From Ottelia alismoides (Eukaryota > Streptophyta > Magnoliopsida > Alismatales > Hydrocharitaceae): a stretch of DNA of 64,000 nt. A program made the position numbers and the translations under genes. Shown here in pieces: positions 1-9,260 of this stretch (positions are counted from its first letter, which is position 1; each line of letters starts with the position of its first letter). The stretch lies in contig JAZKJV010005749.1 of assembly GCA_037367405.1 (NCBI GenBank), forward strand, positions 372,001 to 436,000. The letters run 5' to 3'. The notes beneath the pieces were generated by a model that did not search any database, was not told the origin of the DNA, and worked only from the letters and a program-made list of their open reading frames with translations.

Positions 1-475
1 CAGGAACCGCTGGGGTCAACCAATTATGTATCTCGTTTTCTGCTGGGTTGTAGGCATCGACCATTGGTCGGTCGATTCCTCCTGCTACTATTATCTGTCC
101 CATCCGAGCCGTGAGATCTGCATTTCTTTGTTCGGCTTCAGCAAGGCGAGTGAGAATTTGACGTAGTTGGTCCTCATCCGGTGGTGGCTGCTTCGGTGGC
201 ATCTTGTTCTCTAGTCCTGGGTATGAATTAAGATCAGTGTCAGAGGACAAATCAAGGAAGGGGTTCTTACCGAGGCGATGGTCTTCCTCGGTAAGCTCAG
301 AGGAGATGAAAGGGTTGGTTTGAGAGTAACTACCCTGTGTATGCAGGAACCAAGACTCAAGAGGGTCATGAGTCTTGGGTGGTCTAAGGTGCGCTTGGGC
401 CGATGAAGATGAGTTACGTGGGGGACTCATAGAGAGATCGATGAATAAAGAGTCGAGATCTCCCCAGTCGCTCAT
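1..475 (-). CDS. gag: Gag N-terminus of element B (runs off left edge)
   Basis: An uninterrupted minus-strand frame starts at the ATG at 475-473 and stays open for 158 codons to the window edge. An in-frame TGA lies about 46 codons upstream and no other ATG falls between, which fixes the start. The protein opens MSDWGDLDSLFIDLSMSPPR. A second in-frame Met at 202-200 begins MPPKQPPPDEDQLRQILTRL, followed by a probable short coiled coil (RLAEAEQRNADL) and the motif DAYNPAENEIHNW. It sits about 1.37 kb downstream of a tRNA-Asp primer-binding site in the same orientation, where Gag of an Athila-type Ty3/gypsy element is expected. Gag forms the cytoplasmic virus-like particle that packages the element RNA. 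The capsid core and any zinc knuckle lie outside the window. The Gag call rests mainly on position; I recognise no domain in this N-terminal part. Confidence 0.7.
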   Translation of the reverse strand, partial: MSDWGDLDSLFIDLSMSPPRNSSSSAQAHLRPPKTHDPLESWFLHTQGSYSQTNPFISSELTEEDHRLGKNPFLDLSSDTDLNSYPGLENKMPPKQPPPDEDQLRQILTRLAEAEQRNADLTARMGQIIVAGGIDRPMVDAYNPAENEIHNWLTPAVP

Positions 476-1841
476 CTTGATATGGCGAGAAGAAGATAGG
501 ATTTTACCCCTACCTGAAGCAAACAAATCAATCCAAAACCTTGGGTTCACACTCAACACAGTGAAGGACTCGAAATCGAGTCCAATTGATCCTGTAGATT
601 TTAAATGTGATTTTCAAGCAAAATAGCAAGGATTACGCAGCCTATAGGGAAGTCGGCTCAGAGCCGGATGCGTCTTCCCTGTTTAACTTGTCGCCTTAGA
701 TACCACTGGTCCTTCCTTTCTTCGCTCCTATCCCAAGTTGATGAATTCAAAGACCACACCCCTATCTACCTGCAAGCAGGCGGAGGCTGACAAGGCCGGA
801 ACTTCACCCCGGGGGGTTAATGGCAACTTGTCGTAAAGTACCGCAATTTCACCCCTATCTACCTGAGACAGGAGGAGGCTACATGGTACTAGTCAGTGAA
901 TCTGAAATTATTCGACTTGTGATATTTGCTAGGATTAGTTGGAACGTGATATGGAAGGCGGGGATTTGGGCTCTGCCTTAAGGTGTTCACACACACTCAA
1001 GTACCCTCACTCAGCCTGAAAACAAGGTCGGGGATTAATCTCCCGCAAACAATTTTCAAATTTTATTCCTTTTTTTGGTCAATAATGTTTAGCAGTCCCG
1101 ATTTTAAGATAAGTTCTCACTGATTAAGTCCAACCACACAGCACGCCTATCGGACAGTCCCAATTTCCATTTAATTAAATGTAAAAAAATCAGAGGGGGA
1201 AATCAAGAAAAAGCCGATGCAAGATAAAAATAATGATGCTATGCTGAGTTCAGGAGACTTACAGTGATCCCTTCGCTTTTTTTATGCAGGATGCAAAATA
1301 GAATTGAAAACTTTTATCTAAATGCAAATGTAGGCGATGAAAGCCGCTCCTAGACAAGCAGTTCTATTAGCGTGAAGAACAGGTTGATTTTGGCTAAGTT
1401 CTGCGGTCTAAGTGCGTCTTTTAAGTGAGTTGTGTGGTCCTAATAATTACGAGCACAAGCAATTCCTAGATTGGCTCGGGGAGCCGCTAGTGCAAGCTAA
1501 ATTACATTCACCCACACATCACACGGGGACACAGTTCCACTATCTTTACACGCGCGAGAACCCAAATGAGAACTGCTGGAAATAATGCGAAAATGAAGTA
1601 AAATGTAAATTACAACACCTCTCTATTCACTCAATAAAATTAAAATGCTAGATCCTCATAGCGTCATCGACTCCTCGCGTTCCTCGCATAAAAACAAATT
1701 GAGGTCAGAGAGTGACACAGAAAAATAATGCAAAGAAATAAAAGAGAGAAAATAATTACAAGACAACCGGGGGTCAGACTACCCGGGGAAAAGAAAAATC
1801 AAACAATCAGACTTTCGCTAAAAAATAACCTAAGCCGTGCC
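476..1841 (-). other. 5' untranslated leader of element B
   Basis: This is the 1.37-kb non-coding stretch between primer-binding site and gag start, read on the minus strand. Blocks of it recur in the leaders of C (for example near 19695-19765) and E (near 29400-29510), so it is element sequence. It holds a stem-loop at 647-679 (arms gggaag/cttccc with an inner ggct/agcc stem) and a 16-base direct repeat at 757-772 and 850-865. A pyrimidine-rich TTTGTTTGCTTCAG on the minus strand ends at 514, about 40 bases before the gag ATG, and resembles a splice acceptor. Short plus-strand frames here have no support. Confidence 0.65.
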
Positions 1842-1859
1842 TCCCCGGCAACGGTGCCA
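1842..1859 (-). other. Primer-binding site of element B (tRNA-Asp type)
   Basis: The minus strand reads TGGCACCGTTGCCGGGGA, 17 of 18 bases complementary to the 3' end of plant tRNA-Asp(GTC). It lies three bases inside the LTR end (ctatca on the minus strand). This fixes the orientation of B and shows that the LTR to its right is the 5' LTR. Confidence 0.9.
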
Positions 1860-1862
1860 TTT

Positions 1863-3729
1863 TGATAGCCGCTCCCGCTACCCTTGTTAATTTGGTCAAA
1901 TTAATGTCCAAATTAATTAGATGTGTTCGTTGCAGTCGGATACGAGAGGGAATATCAAAAACCACTTTTAATTAGATTCAAGTTAATTTCAAGCGGCAAT
2001 TTTTTTTACTTGGTGAAGTCCAAGGTCGAACTCAGGGAGGCATCTGTCTCCTTAGACGAATTAATAACAAAGTTCAATGTTCGATTTTTCAAGGAATTAT
2101 TTTTTTTATCTTTTTCTATTTTCTGTGCATACACATGCAACAATCTAGCCAATCCAAAGTTAAATCAGTTTGAGATATCAAATTAAGTCCAAAAATTATG
2201 AAAACTGGCCAGATGATGAATTATGGTGAAAATGAACTACCCTAATTTTTTTGGAATTTTTTGACACTAGATGAATTTACTGTGAATTAAACATGCCGGC
2301 AGGGTGATTTTCACTAATTTATTTTTAATAAACATCCAATCAAATTTTTTTAGGAACAAAAATTATCCTAGATAGATCTAATGATAAGGAATCTAGAAAA
2401 ATTGACAAACCTTAAAGTTAATGTGAAATGAACCTATTAAAATTACATTAAGAAAATCACTAGAGAATTTATTCTGGACTCGATATGTGTGTAAATGACA
2501 TGAAATTTTTATACAACGTTGAGTTAACTATCCTAGAGCTACTGCAAATTTTTGAGAATTTTTGGAGCTACAAGGAATTAATTATTAATTAATAGGTCTA
2601 ACTGTGCAAAATATCACACAAATCAACCAATTAATTAATTCAAAAATCTACTGCAATTACAAAAATGTGACAAGTGGCACAACAGATAGAGGACAAGTTA
2701 CTCAACAATATGCCATTTCTAGAATTCAAAAATGATGCAAAATGACACCTTGGGATGCGTGCAAAGACATGGGTGTATTTGCAATACAGAAAATAAAATT
2801 ACATAAAAAGAAACATGCTGACAGGGACTTGAATACAATTACCTATAATGCTGGGGGTATCAATGCAATTTCTCCACTAGGCACGTGCTCCTCACGTGGG
2901 GGCTGCTTCACAGGGACCTTTCTGCTATTTTGAAAAACTCCCTGGGCTTCTATGCAAAATACCCAGGCCGCACGTGCTCCTCACGTGGGGGCCTAGGCTC
3001 GGGCGGCTTCGGAGGCTCGGGGCTTGGCTCGGGAGCTCCTAGAGGTCTGGAGTGAGGCTCGGCTAGCCTCGGGTGGTCCGAGCCTAGGGTCGGGGAAGTG
3101 GCTCGGACCTCATCGACGTGGTTGGTTGTGGGCCTTTGGATCAAGATCGATCCAAAGGATGGCGGTGATGACGCGTTGCGAGATCAGAGGCCGTCAGATC
3201 TGGATAGATCCAACGGTGCTAGGAATCCGCAGAAGGGGCGATGTGGCGTACTCCTGAGCGTGGGATCAAGGACGATCCTACGGTCGTCTGCTGCTCCAGA
3301 TGACGGGTGACGTGGACGGCTCTAGACCGTTCGGTCAAAATGATCGAACGGTGGCTGGGCCTTCTTCTTCAACGGACCTCCGCTGCCTGCGGAGGTGATA
3401 GCGGGGCTCCAGCGACGTGGCCTTGGCATCGCTCGTCCCTCCTAGTGTCGATGATGCTCTCCGAGGACTCGGAGGTATCTCAGAAGAAGCGCGGCGGTGC
3501 GACGAGGGTCCAGGTGGCTTCAGGAGCTGGAGAGGGGCGTCGGAGCTCTGTGGCGGCAAAGCTCAAAAGGAGCTTCGGTGAACTTCTGATCAATAAATGG
3601 CAGGTACCTGCAGGTGTTAGAAGAGTAGCCGAAGCAAGTGGTGCACTCGTGGAGATGTGGAGGATGATGGCGAGGCCTAAAGTGAGGTGAAAGGGTGCTC
3701 GGCGATGGTGCTCCGGCCAGGTGGCGGAG
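1863..3729 (-). repeat. 5' LTR of element B, U5-side part
   Basis: The part next to the primer-binding site begins with TG on the plus strand (tgatagccgc). It contains the LTR hallmark gtcgaactcaggg near 2023 and then changes from AT-rich (1900-2900) to GC-rich (2940-3729). The last five bases, CGGAG (3725-3729), are the target duplicated by insertion of A, and the LTR resumes at 17675. Homologous order is seen in the L LTR (54929-58516). Open frames in 2950-3741 on both strands come from high GC and lie inside the LTR. Confidence 0.85.
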
Positions 3730-4644
3730 TGATGAATCCACGATTCATCATCTTAATATCTTGATCTTAGCAAAATCCCCGTGTAAATTCCCTAATAAAT
3801 GTCCATAGAATCCATAAATTAACAAAATGACTTTTGTAAATAAAATACACTAATTATTATATATAAGATTGTACAAAATAAATTACACATAAAAAGCCGC
3901 AAAAATAAAGGAGTTTTATACTTGTAAATAGCCCAAAACTTCATGGATTTTTAATAATTTCATTTCAACTCCTTTTTGCCTAATTCTTTCTCTAACTTGT
4001 TTATAATAATGTATATAAAAATACAAAAATACAAAACAAATTTTACCTTAAATAAATGCTCCTAGATCCCAATGGGAAAAAGCCGTAAAGACCAACTTCC
4101 AAGCTAAATTCCCGCTCCGTATGAACTCCAAATTCACCAAACTCACTTTTAAAGTTCAAGTTAGAAAATTATCTATCCAACGGAAGTGGTTTCATTAAAA
4201 TCGGAGCTCATTTGCAAAAGTTGGGTTTTGGGACCTAGATGTACATTGTACATTATGTATATATTCATACTTTCTTCATTTTTTATTATATCTTTCTTAA
4301 TTATTTGAAAATACAAAAAAAATCATACTTGTGTTGTATTTTAATTATACTATTTTATTGTATTTTTTCGTTGTAAATATCTCTTATTAAAAAGATAAAA
4401 AAAATATATATACATAGTGTGTTGTATTCACTTGTAAATTCACCATTATTTTTTCCTTCTTTATTTTGTTGTAATTAAAGTAGATAACTTTATTTCATTT
4501 TATTTAATTATTTTACATTCTCTACAATAACCACCATTCAACTCCATTACTCCCCCATATTTTCTAACTTCTAATTCAACTCCACCATTTTATTAACCTC
4601 CATCCCACTCCATCTTAATTCTAACTTCCATTTTTCTTCTTCTT

Positions 4645-4650
4645 TATATA
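4645..4650 (+). promoter_or_regulatory. TATA box of the A 5' LTR
   Basis: The sequence tctttatatacatg ends a long AT/pyrimidine-rich U3. GC-rich R sequence begins about 30-60 bases downstream, so transcription probably starts near 4675. The same TATA lies at 15635-15640 in the 3' LTR. Other LTRs of the window have TATA-like sites at the equivalent place (18097-18104, 57194-57201, 49900-49907). Confidence 0.6.
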
Positions 4651-4895
4651 CATGCCATTCTCCTCATTTTTGCCTTTGATCCATCTTTATGTGAGGAGAG
4701 CCTAGTTCCCTGAGTTGAATTGGTGACAACGACGCAACCGCGGTCGAGCGACGACGGCCCTCTCTCTGGTGTGATCCGTTGGCTTTTTGGCCAACATCGC
4801 AGCCGCAACCGCGCGCTGCTCGAGCTCATCGCGCGCCGGCGATTCGAGCGAAGACCGTGCTCTCACGAGCACATCATAGGCGACCATCTCCACCG

Positions 4896-4904
4896 TAGGT
4901 AATT
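4896..4904 (+). promoter_or_regulatory. Splice-donor-like site in R-U5 of element A
   Basis: The sequence TAG|GTAATTT with its cut after 4898 lies about 223 bases after the predicted start of transcription. Equivalent donor-like sites occur at about the same distance in B (17857), L (56955), I (49654) and the foreign LTR segment in A (6902). The 3' LTR copy is at 15887. Use of the site is inferred, not shown. Confidence 0.4.
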
Positions 4905-6671
4905 TTCTTCTCATTTTGTCATCTTGTTAGTTTTGCATTTTTTTAAGCACATCACATTAGCACCACCATCATCATCTTTAATTTCATCATCTTCTCACTA
5001 CCATTTCGTTCCCCATATGTTTGTGTACATATAGTCTATATTTCCGGTTTAAAGAAAATAAAAAAAATAAAAAAAATCTAAAACAAAAAAAAGATTTCTA
5101 TTACAGCAAAATAGGACAAAAAAATAAAAAAAAAAGAACGAAGGAAGGAGCAGCAGCGGCAACGCCGCCGCCCCCTCCTCCTCCTTCCCACCGCCTAGGC
5201 CCGCCGCCGTGGCTCCCCTGCGGCTGCCGCCGCCCCCCACCGTGGCTACCTCATCTCCGCCTCCACCGCGCGCGGAGGCGCCGCCAGCAACGGCCACCGT
5301 GAGCTGCCGCAGCTCTTCCCTTCCGCCGGCCATCTCCAGGTCCCTCCCGTCCACCACTCCGGCCGCCGCACCTCCCCACGTCCTCCGTTGGCCGCCGCGC
5401 CTCTGCTGCAGAGCCGCCCGCGGCCCATCTCCGCCCTGCCGGCGCCGCCCGACCCCCCGTTTTGGGTTCCTATCGTGCACAGAGGAAGGAAGAAGAAGAG
5501 GTCCACATTTTAGTTCATTTTTTTATTGTAAATCTTGCATGTTTGTCCCTTATAATTTATGTAAATACACAAACGTCCCTTTGCATAAGTTTTAGTTGTA
5601 TGTTTCAATTTCTGAATTGCACTGCTACCCCTGTCTTTGTCTATTAATTTGGACTTCAAGATTGCGTCTTTATATTCAATGAAAAATGTTTTCATGTTGA
5701 GCAACTAATTCTCTACATTGTGGGTATTTATTTATATTTTTATGACTCGTGGGTAATTAATTATAATTGTTAAACTGAAATTTTGCATAGTTTACCCATT
5801 CTGTGCCATTAAATTAATATCTCACACATGGTTGCTCTAAAAATTTCACAAAAATTATATTTGATGCTTTGATGAGTGCTTAACTTACTGTCCAAATTTC
5901 AACCAAATTGGAGTTGTCTTGTGCTCGAAATAAATTGTAGAGTGTTTTTTAGTATTTGATTTTTAATTAAATCCACAAATATCTTTTTTGCGAAATTTTA
6001 ATTCTCCTGGATTGCACATAAAAATATCTATTTGAGATAATTTGATCTCTGATTAATTTGATAATGTGGATTTAATAGGAATTAATTACTCATTTCCACT
6101 CTGACTTCACTAAAAAATCCATAAAAAATTCATACTTTGTCAAAAAATTCCAAAAAAATTACTGTAGTCTTCTTGCATCATGTTTTCATTTCAGTAAATT
6201 TTTCATAATTTTTTTCTTACTGTTTGTGTGAGAAATTGTGAAAAAAACCATAAAAAGTGTGCATTTTTATTTATCGCATATTAACCCCTAAAATTCTAAA
6301 AAAATGTGTTTTGTGTTCATCACTGGATTAGGACTTTAGAAAAAATATAATTTGGCTAAATTGGATTAATTTCTCATTAAAATTAATTTGGCTAAGTTGT
6401 GTGTTTTCTTAGGTGCTTAATTCACTTGCATTGGCATCCTATTTGCATTAAAAAAATCTAAAAAAATACCACTTGGAAATCTAAAATCTTCATTTTCAAA
6501 TTAAACCCAAGTTGTTCCTTTGCCTCCCTGAGTTCGACCCCGGACTTGCCCGGGATATAAATTAAAGCCGAGACACTCTTCACGGAGATCTTCTCTCGGT
6601 TCTGATCGAATCGCTAAGTACACGTGCTACAGCGTGACCTAATTAAACATCGTATTTAGCGACACGTCAGA

Positions 6672-6689
6672 TGGCGCCGTTGCCGGGGA
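6672..6689 (+). other. Primer-binding site of element A (tRNA-Asp)
   Basis: TGGCGCCGTTGCCGGGGA is complementary over all 18 bases to the 3' end of plant tRNA-Asp(GTC). It lies two bases after the LTR terminus. Confidence 0.93.
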
Positions 6690-8599
6690 GGGGCCCAGCC
6701 CTCCTCCGCCTCCCCGTGACAGGGGGAGGCGAGAGGGTCGAGCGAAGACGACCCAGCCCCCGGTGAGACCCTCCGCCTTGAACGGCGGAGCTGCGGCGCT
6801 CCGAGCCCGCCAAGCTGCTCCCATCGGCTGGGGGAGTTCAGCGATGACCCAGAGCTTCTCCTCGGAGCTCGAGCCCAAGCCATTCACACCGCCATTGCTC
6901 AGGTAAGGTCTCCGATCTCTTTTCTGATTTTTTTTTACTTTGCTCGATTTAATTCAGCCTCTCCGGCCGCTATCGCCGTCCATTGACCATTCCATCAGCT
7001 CCGCCGTACTTCCCCCTTCCACGCGCCTGCCTCCGACCATCCTCTTCGTTTCGTCCATACCCCCCTTCGCTTCTGACCACCTCCTCCGCTCTAGCGGCGG
7101 AGGAGCACCGAGCTCCTCATTCCCTTCGCCCCTACGAGCTCTCACATCAACTCACACACGCACTCTATGCTTCGGCTATGCACCTAACCATGCAGGTCAT
7201 CAAGAGCTTCAATGGCCGGAGCTTGATCGGAGCAGACTTCATCGACGTCGCAGCTGTCCTCCGAGCCCCGGCGAGCCGTACCAGAGCCTTCAGGATCTCC
7301 CCCGAGCTCTCAGCTTCATCGACGACTTGTCCTGAGCATCGGGGGACGTCCACCATAGCCGGGAGCAAGCGGCGGAGGAGGAGGCTCTTCGCCGGAGCCC
7401 ATAACGCTCCGCCCGCCTTCGGCCGGGGGAGATGAGCAGCCACTGTTGGATGGTCCACCCCCGGTGACCATCCAACAGTCCAGATGGAGCCACGTCCTCG
7501 CTTTCAGCAGCCCTTGGATCATCCCGATCCAACGGCCTCCAACAGGCCACGCGTCGATACCAGAGCGCCCCCGAGCCTCAACCGCCGAACCTCAAGGTCT
7601 GGAGCGCCCGAACCTCGTGGAGCTTCGACCAGTACCGAGCCTACGCCGAAGCACCTCCGAACCTCCGCTGATCCCGAACCGACTTCCGAGCCTCGAAGGA
7701 GCATGCCTGGCGCGTGCCTTTTGGGCAATTTGTGGAGGAGCCCACAGACTTCTCCATATTTGCAAGCAGGTCCAGAACATGTGCAGTCCACGTGCATGAT
7801 GGGCATTTTGCACCTTTGCCCTCACGACTTCCAGCATTTGCAAAAATGCCCCTGTGCTTGCGGGCAATTTACAGGGAAGGACTCGTCTTTACTTTAATTG
7901 CATTTTAGTCCCTCCCAGGGACCTGTTTGTAGATACTTTTTCATGTTTCCTTTCAGTTATGCCCCTGCTTTCTTTGTTGAATATCTTGAGCTACGTATCT
8001 CCAATCGAGTTGATTTCAGTTTCGTTTTAAAGCTGGTTTGATGATCTTTCAAATGGCATGCTTGATTACTGTTTTGGACACAATGATTTTGTTATGTATT
8101 ATTTTATAGCGATGTGTCTATTTGAGCCCAATATGATGCCTTTCTTAATATTATTCATCACATCTACCTTTTTTTAAGGAACTCGAAATTGACTCATATT
8201 TACTTTTGCTCATCATTATTAACCTAGGGCATATTTCCATTACATTATCGTTCGCTTTGCATGATCATTTATTTGCATGATACAAATGTTTAAAAAAAAA
8301 TGCATGTTTACTTTATTTCAATGCATTGTCTTGTCATGTCTGCATGTTTTGACCTATATGCCTGTAACTCAACACTTAATTAAATAGACTCAAAATCCTA
8401 TTAATACGAGAGAGGCTCGTGTCCCTGAGTTCGACCTTGGTTTCTTGCCAAGTAAAATAAATCACGATCACCTCATTTTGATTGACCACCGTATATCTCT
8501 AAATGAGGTGATCTCTTTGACGACCAAAATCGGCCCGACTGCACCGACATTCCAAGTGCTAATTTAGCGTTATTAAAGGGCCGATTTTGCGGCTCGTCA
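6690..8599 (+). repeat. R-U5 half of a second LTR (F) inside element A
   Basis: Just after the A primer-binding site the sequence becomes GC-rich and matches the R-U5 half of the B/L type of LTR, not A's own leader. Shared signs are the motif tcgagcgaagac (6738-6749), a strong donor-like CAG|GTAAGG (cut after 6902), a tail with ttgcattttagtccctccc near 7900, cctgagttcgacc near 8425 and an LTR-like end gctcgtca at 8599. Two bases later a second, truncated primer-binding site follows. The U3 half is absent, and the segment begins close to where transcription of such an LTR would start. Frames between 6939 and 7908 on both strands are byproducts of high GC. Confidence 0.7.
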
Positions 8600-8601
8600 A
8601 A

Positions 8602-8611
8602 TGGCGCCGTT
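8602..8611 (+). other. Truncated second primer-binding site in element A
   Basis: The ten bases TGGCGCCGTT match the tRNA-Asp site and then diverge abruptly into ttcccccgtgct, which belongs to the gag-protease junction. This marks the deletion that removed the leader and most of gag. Confidence 0.7.
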
Positions 8612-9260
8612 TCCCCCGTGCTGTAGTAGATAGTTTTGATTTCGAGTCCATGTTGCATCAAAAAGATTCTTGTATGAAGAACTCTGTTTCCGTTAATGCA
8701 AAGAATGATCTTTCAGTTCATGATTCAGATTCTTCATCCTCTGTTTCCTTAGCTTCAATCCCTTTCCCCCGTGCTCTTAAGGCAGGAAAGCGCATCAAAA
8801 AGATTCAGAAAGATAACCCCGACATGGCACGGTTTTGCAAAGAAAACATCACAGTTAAGGTGCCATTTGATGAATATGTGGCTAACCATCCTGCCTTCCA
8901 AAAATACCTTAAGGTGAGATGCACACCTACAAGGGTTAGCATGAAGAAAGACAACCGAAATATAAAGACACATGTCTTATCAGTAGCCACAACCTATTGT
9001 CTCAAGAATCAGACTTTGCCAAAGAAAAAGAGAGACATGGGTGCTCACTATGTGGAGAGTCGTATTGACGACATTGCGTTTGCACGCACACTCTTAGATA
9101 ACGGTTCTTCGATCAACTTACTTCCCTTAGCATTATATCAGAAATTGGAGTTGGGACCACTTCGCAAATCTAGAGCTTTACTCCAATTTGCAGATCGTTC
9201 AGTGAAGAGACCTAAGGGAGAAGTGAAGAACGTCGTTATCTCGATTGAGGCAGAACTATC
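8611..9260 (+). CDS. pol: Gag C-terminal remnant plus aspartic protease of element A
   Basis: This frame enters from the truncated primer-binding site; the first ATG is at 8650. A short Gag-end stretch leads to IPFPRALKAGKR (8758-8793), a motif typical of the gag-protease junction in Athila elements. The protease follows, with LLDNGSSINLLP and its catalytic Asp codon at 9097-9099. The usual D-S/T/L-G triplet is D-N-G here. A FADRSVKRPKG segment leads to the second half of the protease. The protease cleaves the Gag-Pol polyprotein inside the particle. The frame becomes nonsense after about 9255, and the matching continuation (VDFTVLDMETP, then LGRPFLRTAGA) is in the next frame, so a single-base frameshift splits the protease. 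A frame called from a TTG upstream would read through the primer site and is not credible. L contains the same region at 63700-64000. Confidence 0.75.

Larger units (their letters stand above)
3730..6669 (+). repeat. 5' LTR of element A (2,940 bp)
   Basis: Starts with the palindrome tgatgaatc-cac-gattcatca and ends gacacgtca. It is almost identical over its whole length to 14729-17669. U3 is AT-rich (3760-4640) and carries the block near 4120-4230 conserved across LTRs of this window. R-U5 contains an extremely GC-rich CCG/CCT-rich block (about 5150-5470) following A-rich runs, and the motif cctgagttcgacc near 6527, also shared by the other LTRs. Frames in the GC-rich block are low-complexity and not credible genes. 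Confidence 0.95.

Noticed and set aside
2950..3741. Several overlapping frames of 64-127 codons on both strands
   Set aside because: They lie in the GC-rich part of the B LTR, overlap on both strands, are low in complexity, and the homologous part of the L LTR does not keep them.
5049..5595. Pro/Arg-rich and Gly-rich frames of 128-143 codons, repeated at 15974-16592
   Set aside because: Both copies are inside the A LTRs, and small indels between the two copies change the frames.
6639..7908. Frames up to 150 codons as possible genes
   Set aside because: They lie in the R-U5 LTR segment F. High GC opens several frames at once and no protein motif is seen.
8587..8649. Start of A pol at a TTG at 8587
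   Set aside because: It would translate the LTR end and primer-binding site. The frame is only open by chance before 8611.
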